A stretch of 64,000 nucleotides of DNA from Bradyrhizobium sp. LHD-71 (GCF_031157255.1 NZ_JAVIFX010000038.1:1-64000); one strand, 5' to 3'. Numbered from the stretch's first letter, positions 16,194-24,596 are shown. The notes: generated from the letters alone by a model not told the origin. Made by a program: numbers and translations.

Positions 16194-16985
16194 TCATTTG
16201 AAGATGAAACTGATGCTGACAAGAGCGCCGAAACCGTGTGGACCGCTGTCGGGCGACGCCGCCCAGTAGCGGACGCCGGCCGCGAGACTAACCGGTTGCT
16301 TGCCGAGCGTGGTCAGCTTCGACACCTGCGCGAGAATCGGCACCGACCACTCCCCCGCGACCCAATCGTAGGTCGATTGCGTGTTCAACGTATAGGTCCA
16401 TCCGCCTGACGCTGCGTAAGCGACAAACGGCTGCAGGAACGTATTGCTCACATCGCTACGTCCGGCATCACCCGCATACGACCAGATGTGATTGGTGAGA
16501 ATCCCGACGGTCCACGGCCCCGTCTGTTGCAGGGCAACAAGTGTCGGCCCCGCACCCCATTGACCAGTCGTCAGCAGCGGATCAGTCCCTGTGCGATATT
16601 GCAGAGCTGGCCCGATTCCCCATGTAAAACCGTTCACGGTCTGCGGCACGAAGAAGAAGCTTTGCAACGTATCGCCCAGGCCGAACTGCGATCCAGCCCT
16701 TGGGAGGACGTTGTTCTGGCCGATGATTGGGACAATCGTGCGCACCACCAGGGTCAGATTGTCATTCAGCTTGAACGGTATGACGGGTTGCAGATTCGTT
16801 GTGGCCCGCCAACCGTCGCGCGCCGGGCCGATCCGGAAGTCGAAATTGGTCTGGATCGGGACGACCGTCAGCGAGGCGATCGGGTTAGAGAGTTGCTTCT
16901 GGATGTCGTCCTCCTGAGCGAATGCCGTTGACGTCGTGAACGACACCAGAATCGCAAGCAGGAGGTTGACGAGACGCAAGCGCAT
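16194..16985 (-). CDS. Outer-membrane beta-barrel protein, transporter-like
   Basis: 263 residues from the ATG at 16985, so that the protein starts with a clean signal peptide (MRLRLVNLLLAILVSFTTSTAFAQ). A GGGGG run precedes it. The mature part alternates polar and hydrophobic residues as in a beta barrel (NFDFRIGPARDGWRATTNLQPVIPF, SFFFVPQTVNGFTWGIGPALQYRTG, PVSLAAGVRYWAASP) and ends in ISFIFK, with the aromatic C-terminal residue pattern recognised by the BAM machinery. Similar proteins are annotated as neuromedin-U-like or generic transporters. Function unknown. Confidence 0.7.
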   Translation of the reverse strand: MRLRLVNLLLAILVSFTTSTAFAQEDDIQKQLSNPIASLTVVPIQTNFDFRIGPARDGWRATTNLQPVIPFKLNDNLTLVVRTIVPIIGQNNVLPRAGSQFGLGDTLQSFFFVPQTVNGFTWGIGPALQYRTGTDPLLTTGQWGAGPTLVALQQTGPWTVGILTNHIWSYAGDAGRSDVSNTFLQPFVAYAASGGWTYTLNTQSTYDWVAGEWSVPILAQVSKLTTLGKQPVSLAAGVRYWAASPDSGPHGFGALVSISFIFK

Positions 16986-17048
16986 GATTGCCCCCATCCC
17001 CGACTCGAGAACACGAAAGATGATGTCCGGCTGGGATGGGCCGGTCAA

Positions 17049-17155
17049 TCAATCGATCAGCTTCCTCGCGAGCACGAAGTCGCAGAAGGCCTCGACCCAT
17101 TCGTTCGCGCCAAGCGCGCGCAAAACCAGCGAGCCCTTCGGCCGGAGAGAGCACG
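17049..17155 (-). pseudogene. Possible C-terminal coding remnant
   Basis: One minus-strand frame ending with the TGA at 17049-17051 reads SLVLRALGANEWVEAFCDF then VLARKLID, which looks protein-like, but it has no start codon or upstream continuation before a repeat at 17215-17262. It may be the tail of a lost gene or repeat-derived. I do not recognise the family. Confidence 0.25.
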
Positions 17156-17214
17156 GGGGCGACGACGCGTGTCTGATGCACGCCGGGCTGTTCGACAATT
17201 GCAAACGCTTGTCG

Positions 17215-17262
17215 TTGCCATAGCCGTTCGGAGAACGGCTTCGCCTCGCTCGCCAATGACAG
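17215..17262. repeat. GCCGTTC/GAACGGC-type repeat upstream of the LLM gene end
   Basis: TTGCCATAGCCGTTCGGAGA and CGGCTTCGCCTCGCTCGCCA then ATGAC match part of the 30743-30867 repeat (CATAGCCGTTCGAAAGAACG). The core is a small hairpin GCCGTTC-GGA-GAACGGC. It lies just beyond the stop of the LLM monooxygenase at 17266 and could act as a 3' hairpin. Confidence 0.6.
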
Positions 17263-17265
17263 CAC

Positions 17266-18627
17266 CTACTCCGCCGCCATCCCTCTCCGCGTCGCGACCG
17301 GATGCGGCGGTCGCTTCAGGCCGAGATTGTCGCGGAAGGTCTTGCCCGCATACTCGGCCTGCGCAAGGCCGCGGCGCTGCAGCTCCGGGATGAGCAGGCT
17401 CAGCGTGTCCTCCAGCCCCTTGGGATAGATCGGCGAACGAAGCAGGAAGCCGTCGGCGACCTCGCTCTCGAACAGGTCCTGCAGCTCGTCGGCGATGGTC
17501 GAAGGGCTGCCGACCATAAACTGGTGGCCGTAGGTCTCGGTATACTGGATCGCAAGCTCACGGAAATTCAGATGGTCGCGCTCAGCCACGTCCATCATCA
17601 GTTCGAGCCGGGACCACACCGGCTGGCTGCGCAATGAATCCGGCAGCGGCTTGTCCAGCGGCAGATGCGAGAGATCGGTGCCGGCGAGCGACGACATGTA
17701 TTGCACGGCGAATTCGATATCGATCAGCGAGCGCAGGTACGCGCGCTTCTCCCTCGCTTCGGCGTCCGTCGGCGCAACGACGATCATCGCGCCGGGCAGG
17801 ATCGCGAGTTCATCGGGAGAACGGCCATACTTCGCCATGCGCCCCTTGACGTCCTGGTAGAAGGCGCGACCCTGGACCTTGTCCGGCTGGGCGGTGAACA
17901 GGGCGTCGCCGGTTTCGGCGGCGAGCTCCTTGCCCCGCTCGGACGCGCCCGCAACGAACATCACCGGATAGCCTTGCGGGCATCGCTCGACGTTCAGCGG
18001 ACCGCGCACGCTAAAGTTCTCGGACTTGTGGTTGAGGATGTGCATCTTCGACGGATCGAGAAAACGCCCCGCCTTCTGGTCGCGCAGAAACGCATCGTCC
18101 TCCCAGGAATCCCACAGCCCTTTGACGATGCGCACGAATTCCTCGGCGCGGCTGTAACGATCGCCCTTGTCCGGATGCGCGTCATGGCCGTAGTTCTGCG
18201 CCGAGGTCGGATTGCCGGTGGTGACGATGTTCCAGCTGGCGCGGCCGGCGCTCAGGTGATCGAGCGAGGCGAACACGCGCGCCACCGTATAGGGATCACT
18301 GTAGGTGGTGGACATCGAACCGACCAGGCCGATGTGCTTCGTCCCCGGGATCATCGCCGCCAGCATCGTGGTCGGCTCAAGGTAGTAGTCCTGGGCGGCG
18401 TGCTCCAGCAGATAGGGGTAATTCAGGTAGGTGACGGTGGGTGAATCGGCGAGAAACAGGAAATGCAGCCTCGCCTGCTCGGAAATTCCGGCGATGTGGG
18501 TGTAGTAATCGAGCCCGGACGCGCCTTTCAACGTCTCGACCGAAACGTCCCGATGCCGCCAGCCGGCGATGCAGCCGGGCAGTCCGCGCACGACGGCGCC
18601 GAGGATCATTTTGCGCTGACGTGACAT
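17266..18627 (-). CDS. LLM-class flavin-dependent monooxygenase, NtaA/SnaA/DszA type
   Basis: 453 residues, the length of the NtaA/SnaA/DszA/DmoA branch. Diagnostic segments include AARLHFLFLADSPTV near the N-terminus, LEPTTMLAAMIPGTKHIGLVGSMSTTYSDPYTVARVFASLDHLS, RASWNIVTTGNPTSAQNYGHD and YPVMFVAGASERGKELAA. These enzymes use FMNH2 from a separate reductase to attack C-S or C-N bonds (nitrilotriacetate, dibenzothiophene sulfone, dimethyl sulfide). It follows the second LLM gene by 26 bases and is probably co-transcribed. No flavin reductase gene is nearby. Confidence 0.92.
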   Translation of the reverse strand: MSRQRKMILGAVVRGLPGCIAGWRHRDVSVETLKGASGLDYYTHIAGISEQARLHFLFLADSPTVTYLNYPYLLEHAAQDYYLEPTTMLAAMIPGTKHIGLVGSMSTTYSDPYTVARVFASLDHLSAGRASWNIVTTGNPTSAQNYGHDAHPDKGDRYSRAEEFVRIVKGLWDSWEDDAFLRDQKAGRFLDPSKMHILNHKSENFSVRGPLNVERCPQGYPVMFVAGASERGKELAAETGDALFTAQPDKVQGRAFYQDVKGRMAKYGRSPDELAILPGAMIVVAPTDAEAREKRAYLRSLIDIEFAVQYMSSLAGTDLSHLPLDKPLPDSLRSQPVWSRLELMMDVAERDHLNFRELAIQYTETYGHQFMVGSPSTIADELQDLFESEVADGFLLRSPIYPKGLEDTLSLLIPELQRRGLAQAEYAGKTFRDNLGLKRPPHPVATRRGMAAE

Positions 18628-18653
18628 ATCAATCTCCGGGGTTAGGGCTTCGA

Positions 18654-19733
18654 CTAGGCTGCCAGCCGCCCGGGATTCCGCTCAACCAGCAGCGGGCGGA
18701 TCAGGCGGCCGAAGCGCTCGGCCTCCTCGTCATGCAGATAGCCCGACAGGCAGAACGAGTGGCAGCCGGCGTCGATGAACTGCTGCAGGGTCGCGGCGCA
18801 TTGCTGCGGATCGCCGACCACGGCGATGCCCGCGCCCGGCCGCACCCTCGTGATGCCCGTCCACAGATGCGGCATGATCAGGTCGCCATACTCCCGGGCC
18901 AGTTCCTGCACGCGCTGGTTCGCAACCGAGCGCGTATAGAGCGTCTTGATCTCGGTCTTCTGCTTGTCGCTCGCATCCTTCACCAGCGTTTCGGCGGCTT
19001 CCCACGCATCCGCCTCGCGTTCGCGGCAGATCACCTGCAGCCGCATGCCGAAGCCGATGTCGTCGGCGCGGCCGTGCGCCTTCGCAAGATTACGGATCTC
19101 GACGATGTTCTGAGCAATCCGTTCCGGCGTATCACCCCAGAACAGATGCACATCGGAATGCTTTGCGGAGAGCTCCCACGCCTGTCGAGAGCCGCCGCCG
19201 AGATAGAACTTCGGATATGGCCGCTGCAGGATGCGCGGACGGATCTGCGCCTTGGTCAACTTGTGGAACCTGCCGTCGAAATCGACTGCGCCGCTGTGGG
19301 TCCACAGCGTCTTGAGGATCGTGACCTCCTCTTCCATCAGGTCGTAGCGCTCTTCCTTGGCGTAGCGGATGCCCTCGCCCTCGACCTCGCTCTCGTTCTG
19401 GCCGGCGATCAAATTGACGCAGATGCGGCCACCCGACATCTGGTCAAAGGTCGAGATCATCTTCGCCAGCAGCACCGGATTGATGTAGCCCGGCCGCGCA
19501 GCGATCAGCGGCTTGATCTTCGAGGACCGCGCGGCCATGAACGCGCCGGTAATCCAGGCCTCCCAGCAGACGGTGCCGACAGGGATCAGCAGATATTCGA
19601 AGGCCGCCGCTTCGGCCGCCCGCACGACGCGGTCGCAGAGCTCCGGCGAGCCGGGGATTTGAGCGGGCGACAGGCCGTAAGCCGTCGTGTCGCCGTGCGT
19701 CGGCAAATACCAACCGAATTCGAGCGGGCGCAT
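18654..19733 (-). CDS. LLM-class flavin-dependent monooxygenase, alkanesulfonate monooxygenase (SsuD) type
   Basis: 359 residues from the ATG at 19733, chosen because AAGGGAGG lies about six bases upstream and the protein then opens MRPLEFGWYLPTHGDTTAYG as in SsuD-like proteins. Segments PLIAARPGYINPVLLAKMISTFDQMSGGRICVNLIAGQNESE and RFHKLTKAQIRPRILQRPYPKFYLGGGSRQAWELSAKHSDVHLFWGD fit the family. It should oxygenate an organosulfur or organonitrogen compound with reduced FMN. It is first of a two-gene set with the NtaA-type gene. A near-palindromic sequence lies immediately upstream at 19750-19772. Confidence 0.9.
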   Translation of the reverse strand: MRPLEFGWYLPTHGDTTAYGLSPAQIPGSPELCDRVVRAAEAAAFEYLLIPVGTVCWEAWITGAFMAARSSKIKPLIAARPGYINPVLLAKMISTFDQMSGGRICVNLIAGQNESEVEGEGIRYAKEERYDLMEEEVTILKTLWTHSGAVDFDGRFHKLTKAQIRPRILQRPYPKFYLGGGSRQAWELSAKHSDVHLFWGDTPERIAQNIVEIRNLAKAHGRADDIGFGMRLQVICREREADAWEAAETLVKDASDKQKTEIKTLYTRSVANQRVQELAREYGDLIMPHLWTGITRVRPGAGIAVVGDPQQCAATLQQFIDAGCHSFCLSGYLHDEEAERFGRLIRPLLVERNPGRLAA

Positions 19734-19749
19734 TCGTCGCCTCCCTTGG

Positions 19750-19772
19750 CTGTCATTTGCGCGCAACGACAG
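19750..19772. promoter_or_regulatory. Dyad upstream of the LLM monooxygenase pair
   Basis: CTGTC and GACAG bracket a perfect 10-base palindrome TTGCGCGCAA, four bases upstream of the ribosome-binding site of the SsuD-type gene. It could be an operator or an mRNA hairpin. Confidence 0.4.
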
Positions 19773-19971
19773 TCAGCGACCATAGCTGCTTCGCCGTCCC
19801 CGTCGCAAACGTCACCTGTGCGTGATGAGGATTGAACCGGACCGGGTGGTCTGGCGACTAATCTCGCGAAGGGCGTCGCTGACCGGCTGCATCTTCAGGA
19901 ATTTTGCAGGAAAAGCCGACCGGACCAGCCGCGATCCCGCGGCGACCGGTGCTTATCGAAGAGCCTCAAAG

Positions 19972-20202
19972 ATGATGAACGACGACATGAACGATCTCGC
20001 GCCGGCGCTGTTGGTGGCCGTCATCGTCGCCTTCGGCCTCGTCGCATTCGAGTTCCGCTCGGCCTACCTCTCGCTGCCGACCCATGCGACAGAGGTGAAG
20101 GCCAGGAAAATCAAGGTCGAGAAGGCGACAGTTGAGAAGCCGAAGGCCGGCGAAACCAACCCGAAACTGGCGATGAACGACCGCCTTCACGGGGTTCGTT
20201 GA
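19972..20202 (+). CDS. Small membrane-anchored hypothetical protein
   Basis: 76 residues (or 75 from the second ATG at 19975). One hydrophobic helix (LAPALLVAVIVAFGLVAFEF, about residues 8-27) is followed by a lysine-rich cytoplasmic or periplasmic tail (KARKIKVEKATVEKPKAGETNPK). A weak GAAGAG lies upstream. I do not recognise the family. It is divergent from the LLM genes with about 240 bases between. The tail composition resembles other small Bradyrhizobium-type membrane proteins. Confidence 0.5.
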   Translation: MMNDDMNDLAPALLVAVIVAFGLVAFEFRSAYLSLPTHATEVKARKIKVEKATVEKPKAGETNPKLAMNDRLHGVR

Positions 20203-20240
20203 ATTTTACCTGCGCGACGCCCCCGAGCGGCGCAGTCTTG

Positions 20241-20295
20241 ACCGCCATTGCGGGGCAAGACCGTTCTTTCGAACGGCCAACCCCGCAATAACGGT
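20241..20295. repeat. Long imperfect palindrome
   Basis: Outer arms ACCGCCATTGCGGGG (20241-20255) and CCCCGCAATAACGGT (20281-20295) pair except for two bases. An inner hairpin CCGTTC-TTTC-GAACGG completes a cruciform-like structure. The inner core is shared with the repeats at 17215 and 30743. Confidence 0.7.
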
Positions 20296-20665
20296 AGCTT
20301 TTGGCACGAGCTATCGCCCTCAGCCGTCGACAGAGCCGGCGACCATCCAGTCTTCCAGCTCGAGATCGTCCTCCGCCGGACATATCGCCCAGCATCGCAG
20401 CCGCCTGAAAGCCTGTGCCGGCTGCAAAACGGATGTGAACGAAACGTGCCGCGACGAGCGGCCGTTCGGCGAAAGGCTCCTTACGCCCTTGGCGTTGTCC
20501 ATGGGATCACAGTCCTAATACGGTCAGATTTCACGATGGGACGGGCCGAGGCCCTGACCCCAACTCCAGAACTTCAGGGGCCCTCTGTCCAGATCGAAAA
20601 CTGTGGTTCCAGGCAGCTATTTCCCTTGACGCCGCTTGACAGTTGGGCCGTGCCTCTGTCTGCTA

Positions 20666-20686
20666 TTTGCCTATTATTTAGGCAAA
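20666..20686. promoter_or_regulatory. Perfect inverted repeat upstream of the atzG operon
   Basis: TTTGCCTA (20666-20673) and TAGGCAAA (20679-20686) are perfect 8-base inverted arms separated by five AT-only bases, in an AT-rich patch about 230 bases before atzG. It overlaps a TATTAT that could be a -10 element. It is a candidate operator, perhaps for the GntR-family regulator encoded last in the operon (inference). Confidence 0.45.
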
Positions 20687-20913
20687 TTGGCACTCGTTGC
20701 ATGCAATTCGCCATTGTCGACTTCACAAGCCATGCTCGCGGGTGTTCCGCCGAAATCGATGGCCTTTCAAAGGACTAGAGTCCCCTGCCCGGCTTGCCGG
20801 GACCCGTGGCACGATCCTTGCGAATTCGTTAACGGGCCGATCTCGCAAGACAATGCAACGACGCCGTCCCGCGCCGAAACCTTGCTGATCGTCTCCGAGA
20901 CAAGGAACGCCTC

Positions 20914-21105
20914 ATGACCACCGATAATGCCGATGCACTGATGAACGCCGTCGCCGCAGGCGCGCACATGTTGGACCTCACACTCGATCCAGCATGGCTG
21001 CCGTCCGTGCGCGCCAATCTTGAAGTGTCACTGCGCCTCGGCAAGCTCGTCGACGAATTTCCCCTGCCCGACGATCATGAACCGGCCAGCCACTTCAAAG
21101 CCTGA
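20914..21105 (+). CDS. atzG: AtzG/HpxX-like small subunit (DUF4089)
   Basis: 63 residues: NADALMNAVAAGAHMLDLTL then DPAWLPSVRANLEVSLRLGKLVDEFPLPDDHEPA. This matches the DUF4089/AtzG family, small proteins that form an obligate complex with the amidase AtzE, as in the cyanuric acid pathway, and correspond to HpxX of the Klebsiella purine pathway. It is followed after only four bases by the amidase start, the arrangement expected for the partner pair. I trust the call because size, the PEWxxxVxxN-like core and position all agree. Confidence 0.85.
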   Translation: MTTDNADALMNAVAAGAHMLDLTLDPAWLPSVRANLEVSLRLGKLVDEFPLPDDHEPASHFKA

Positions 21106-21109
21106 GAGC

Positions 21110-22501
21110 ATGGCCATCACCCAGCTGACAGCGACGGAGATCGCAGGAGCGGTCGCAAGCGGCCGCTTGAGCGCCTCGACGGTCATCGCAGACGCGCTCG
21201 CGCGCATCGGCGAACGCAATCCCGCCCTCAACGCCTTCACCGATGTCACGGCCGAGCGTGCAATCAGCCGCGCCGAGACCGTCGACGCCGCGATCGCAAG
21301 CAAGAAACCCGTTGGCCCGCTCGCCGGCGTGCCGTTCGCGGTCAAGAACCTGTTCGACATCCAGGGCCTGCCAACGCGCGCCGGATCGAAGATCAACCGG
21401 GAACTCGCGCCTGCCACACGCGATGCCGTGCTGATCGAACGGCTGGAGGCTGCGGGCGCCATTCTGGTCGGGGCGCTGAACATGGGCGAATACGCCTATG
21501 ATTTCACCGGCGAGAATGTGCACGACGGCCCCTCCCGCAATCCGCACGACCTGACGCGCATGACCGGCGGCTCATCGGGCGGCTCAGGCGGCGCGGTCGC
21601 AGGTGACCTCGTGCCGCTGTCGCTCGGCTCCGACACCAACGGCTCGATCCGCGTGCCGGCGTCGTTCTGCGGCGTGTTCGGGCTGAAGCCTACCTATGGC
21701 CGGCTGCCGCGGACCGGCTCGTTTCCGTTCGTGTTTTCGCTCGACCACCTCGGACCGCTGGCGCGCTCCCCGCGCGACCTCGCGCTCTGCTACGACGCCA
21801 TGCAGGGTTTCGACGCAGGCGACGGCGCCTGCGTCGAGCGTCCGGCTGAGCCGGTGACACAACAGTTGAGCAAAGGCCTCAGCGGGCTTCGTGTCGGCGT
21901 CGCCGGCGGATACTTCCGCAAGGGACTTTCGAGCGAAGGCGCCGAGGCGGTTGCGCGGGTCGCGAAAGCGCTCGGCCCCCACCGGGAGCTCGAGCTGCCC
22001 GAAGTCGCACGGGCGCGCGCCGCCGCCTATGTCATCAGCACCACCGAAGGCGGATCGCTGCATCTCGACCGGCTGCGCAAGCGTCCGCAGGATTTCGATC
22101 CGGCGACCCGCGACCGGCTGATCGCAGGCGCGATGGTGCCCGCGCCGCTCGTGGATAAGGCGCAGAAATTCCGTCGCTGGTATCGGGCGCGAATGCTGGA
22201 GCTGTTCCAGTCGGTCGACGCGATCATCGCCCCCGCGACGCCCTGCGTCGCCCCAAAGCTCGGCGAGCAGACCTTGACCCTCGATGGCGTGGCGATGCCG
22301 TTGCGAGCCAATGTCGGCGTCTACACCCAGCCGATCTCGTTCATCGGACTTCCCGTCGTCGCCGTTCCGGTGCCGCTATCGCCGCTGCCGATCGGCGTGC
22401 AGATCATCGCAGCACCTTGGCGCGAGGATGTCGTGCTCAGGCTGGCGCAACACCTCGCTGAGACGGGGATAGCCGCCGCTCCACGTCCGCCGAGCCGTTG
22501 A
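21110..22501 (+). CDS. atzE: AtzE/HpxY-family amidohydrolase (amidase signature)
   Basis: 463 residues from the ATG at 21110. The Ser-cisSer-Lys triad of amidase-signature enzymes is complete: Lys in VPFAVKNLFDIQG, the glycine/serine-rich loop MTGGSSGGSGG, and the nucleophile loop LGSDTNGSIRVPASF. Its closest functional relatives are AtzE (1-carboxybiuret hydrolase) and HpxY (purine/oxalurate branch); the AtzG-like partner and the HpxZ/AtzH gene that follow support this subgroup. It probably hydrolyses a carboxylated urea or oxalurate-like amide to release ammonia. No cyanuric acid hydrolase (AtzD) is nearby. Confidence 0.87.
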   Translation: MAITQLTATEIAGAVASGRLSASTVIADALARIGERNPALNAFTDVTAERAISRAETVDAAIASKKPVGPLAGVPFAVKNLFDIQGLPTRAGSKINRELAPATRDAVLIERLEAAGAILVGALNMGEYAYDFTGENVHDGPSRNPHDLTRMTGGSSGGSGGAVAGDLVPLSLGSDTNGSIRVPASFCGVFGLKPTYGRLPRTGSFPFVFSLDHLGPLARSPRDLALCYDAMQGFDAGDGACVERPAEPVTQQLSKGLSGLRVGVAGGYFRKGLSSEGAEAVARVAKALGPHRELELPEVARARAAAYVISTTEGGSLHLDRLRKRPQDFDPATRDRLIAGAMVPAPLVDKAQKFRRWYRARMLELFQSVDAIIAPATPCVAPKLGEQTLTLDGVAMPLRANVGVYTQPISFIGLPVVAVPVPLSPLPIGVQIIAAPWREDVVLRLAQHLAETGIAAAPRPPSR

Positions 22502-22509
22502 GACCGCCC

Positions 22510-22908
22510 ATGCAGATCAATCTTCCCGATGTCGTCGCCGAAGTCAGCGCTGCGTTCGCGCGCTACGAGAAGGCTCTGGTGACGAATGATACCGTGGTGC
22601 TGGACGAGCTGTTTCGGACTGCCGATGAGACCGTGCGCTTCGGCATTGCCGAGAACCTGTTCGGCATCGAGGCGATCCGCGCCTTTCGCAGCCAGCGCCC
22701 GGCGATCAATCTGGCGCGCGAGGTCATCCGCACCAACATCACGACCTATGGCCGGGACTTCGCGACCACGGCAATCACATTCCACCGGGAGTCGGCGCCC
22801 GGCAAAGTCGGGCGCCAGATGCAGTCCTGGGTCCGCTTTCCGGAAGGCTGGCGCATCGTCGCGGCTCACGTCAGCGTCATCCCGACGCCCGCCGACGAAC
22901 GCCAATGA
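22510..22908 (+). CDS. hpxZ: HpxZ/AtzH-family protein (DUF3225, SnoaL-like)
   Basis: 132 residues. FARYEKALVTNDTVVLDELFRT then ADETVRFGIAENLFGIEAIRAFRSQRPAINLAREV matches HpxZ (oxalurate catabolism) and AtzH, a DUF3225 enzyme reported to act on 1,3-dicarboxyurea after AtzE. It lies nine bases after atzE, and its stop overlaps the start of the GntR gene as ATGA. The trio small subunit-amidase-DUF3225 is the conserved core of both the hpx and atz modules. I give the older symbol hpxZ. Confidence 0.85.
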   Translation: MQINLPDVVAEVSAAFARYEKALVTNDTVVLDELFRTADETVRFGIAENLFGIEAIRAFRSQRPAINLAREVIRTNITTYGRDFATTAITFHRESAPGKVGRQMQSWVRFPEGWRIVAAHVSVIPTPADERQ

Positions 22909-23645
22909 CGACGGATACGACCAGCTACGCGCCCGGCAAGGCGGCAACGCCGGAGGAGCGCAAGGCCTGGTCATCGACGTCGGCGGGACGCGTTGTGACC
23001 GCGCGCAAGATCACCCGCGCTGAGGAACTGCGGCTGATACTTGCCGACGAGATCGTCAGTGGCCAGCTCGCACCCGGCGCACCGCTCGACGAGAGCGAGC
23101 TCGCGCGCCGCTTTCGGGTGTCGCGCACGCCGGTCCGCGAGGCTCTGCGGCAGCTGGTCGCAAGCGGCCTGGTCGATGCACGCGCCCATCGCGGGGCGAT
23201 CGTCGCTCATCCAGACCCGGAGCGTCTGGCGGGCATGTTCGAGGCGATGGCCGAGCTTGAAGCCCTTTGCGCAGGCATGGCCGCCGAACGCATGACGGTT
23301 TCGGAGCGGCACGCGCTGCAATCGCTGCACGACCAGCTTCGCGCCATCAGCTATCTCGGGGATCCGCAACGTTTCCACGAGGTCACTGAAGCGTTCCATA
23401 ATGCAATCTACGCTGGCGCACGCAACGCCTATCTGGCGGAGCTCGCGCTCGCCACTCGCAAGCGCGTGCAACCGTTTCGCCGCGCGCAATTTCGCAATAT
23501 CGGGCGCCTGGCCAAATCGCATGCCGAACACAACCGCGTCGTGCTGGCCGTCATGCAGGGCGACCGAGCCGCGGCGAGCGCCGGCATGCGCGCGCATATC
23601 GATACCGTGCGCAGGGAATACGCGACCTATGCGGGGAAGGCTTGA
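22905..23645 (+). CDS. GntR-family transcriptional regulator (FadR/FCD subfamily)
   Basis: 246 residues. The winged helix-turn-helix is clear (ELRLILADEIVSGQLAPGAP then LDESELARRFRVSRTPVREALRQLVASGLVDARAHRGAIV), followed by an FCD effector domain with the metal-binding His pattern (FHEVTEAFHNAIYAGARN and KSHAEHNRVVLAVMQGDRAAA). About 35 extra residues precede the HTH. It is the last gene of the atzG-atzE-hpxZ operon, overlapping hpxZ by four bases, so it probably controls that operon in response to the substrate or a product. Confidence 0.9.
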   Translation: MTTDTTSYAPGKAATPEERKAWSSTSAGRVVTARKITRAEELRLILADEIVSGQLAPGAPLDESELARRFRVSRTPVREALRQLVASGLVDARAHRGAIVAHPDPERLAGMFEAMAELEALCAGMAAERMTVSERHALQSLHDQLRAISYLGDPQRFHEVTEAFHNAIYAGARNAYLAELALATRKRVQPFRRAQFRNIGRLAKSHAEHNRVVLAVMQGDRAAASAGMRAHIDTVRREYATYAGKA

Positions 23646-23653
23646 AAGCCGCC

Positions 23654-24526
23654 CTATGCGTTGCTCGCGAACTTCGCGGTCGGGTCGACCTTCATGTCCG
23701 AGAACGCATTCAGTACCGGCCGCCACTGCGGTTTGACCTTCGGCCACGGCAAGGTCACCGAAACACGATCGAGCCCGCGGACGGTCCAACGGAATTCATC
23801 GCCGTCGATCTCGATAACGGCCGTGCTGGCCGCAGGCTCGCCAGTGGTGAAGGTCTCGGTCAGCGATTGCAAGGTCAGGTGCGCAGTGCCGTCGACCATG
23901 GTTAGCGTGTTCCAGTGCACATGGCCTGCGAGTGCGATCAAAGGACACGGCGCCCTTGCCATCACGCTCCGGATTTCGGCATTCTCCGCATAGGTGGCGT
24001 GGCCCGGATTGCGTTCGAAGTAATAGTTTCCGGTCTGCGCATGGCCCGACAGTGGCACATGGCTGATGAGCAGCGTCGGGCGGTCGTCGTCGTTCAGCAC
24101 CTTTTCCAGAGCATCGAGATCGCCATCCTTGAGAAACAGCCCGCGCTCGGCGGTCAGCGAGACGTCCGGCTGCCAGAACACAAGGCGATGCTCGCCGATG
24201 ATAGCCGACCGCGTATGCATCGGCGCATCGAGGATCACTGCATTCTGATCCGCGGACAGTAGCGCCAGATCGTGATTGCCGATCACGTGATGTCGCGGCT
24301 TGTTGCCGAGACGGTGGAAACCATTCGCCACCTGCCGTTGCAGCGCCACGTCACGCTCGGCGGTTTCGTCCGAGATGCGATCGCCGAGATCAATCACAGC
24401 GTCGAAACTTCCGGCGTTGACGCCGTCAATGAAGTCGTCCAGCAGGCCGAGCGCCGCCGTGCCGCGCTTAGTGAACGTGTCGCGGCCATGGTGGATGTCG
24501 GCAACGACGGCGATGCGAGTGACCAT
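23654..24526 (-). CDS. Metallophosphoesterase
   Basis: 290 residues; the second of two adjacent ATGs is preferred because GGAG lies six bases upstream. All calcineurin-like motifs are present: ADIHHG (DxH), DLGDRI (GD), HVIGNHDLA (GNHD), LLISHVPLSG and LAGHVHWN (GHxH). It should hydrolyse a phosphomono- or diester and has no signal peptide. It is the last gene of a Ugp-type ABC importer operon, 67 bases after the binding-protein gene, so it probably releases phosphate from an imported glycerophosphodiester or similar compound. It converges on the GntR gene with 8 bases between stops. Confidence 0.9.
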   Translation of the reverse strand: MVTRIAVVADIHHGRDTFTKRGTAALGLLDDFIDGVNAGSFDAVIDLGDRISDETAERDVALQRQVANGFHRLGNKPRHHVIGNHDLALLSADQNAVILDAPMHTRSAIIGEHRLVFWQPDVSLTAERGLFLKDGDLDALEKVLNDDDRPTLLISHVPLSGHAQTGNYYFERNPGHATYAENAEIRSVMARAPCPLIALAGHVHWNTLTMVDGTAHLTLQSLTETFTTGEPAASTAVIEIDGDEFRWTVRGLDRVSVTLPWPKVKPQWRPVLNAFSDMKVDPTAKFASNA

Positions 24527-24596
24527 CATAATCTCCGGATCGATGCGGCGCCGACCGGCGCCGCATTCATGAACTTATTCAACCGCGTGGAGCGTC

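Larger units (their letters stand above)
20203..20913. other. Gene-poor stretch upstream of atzG
   Basis: About 710 bases without a convincing gene. It contains a long hairpin repeat (20241-20295) and a perfect 8-bp inverted repeat (20666-20686). A minus-strand frame of 60 codons at 20320-20502 ends EDDLELEDWMVAGSVDG and could be a small gene, but its ribosome-binding site is weak and I cannot support it. The long plus-strand frame at 20248-20778 has no recognisable features. Confidence 0.5.

Noticed and set aside
19750-19756. Pho-box half site CTGTCAT upstream of the LLM genes
   Set aside because: No second repeat at the 11-base spacing, and no phosphate-related gene follows.
20687-20702. 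Possible sigma-54 promoter TTGGCACTCGTTGCAT
   Set aside because: The GG and GC elements are separated by only eight bases instead of the required ten.
20248-20778. Plus-strand frame of 176 codons
   Set aside because: It runs through a hairpin repeat and an AT-rich promoter region, has no ribosome-binding site and no protein-like pattern.
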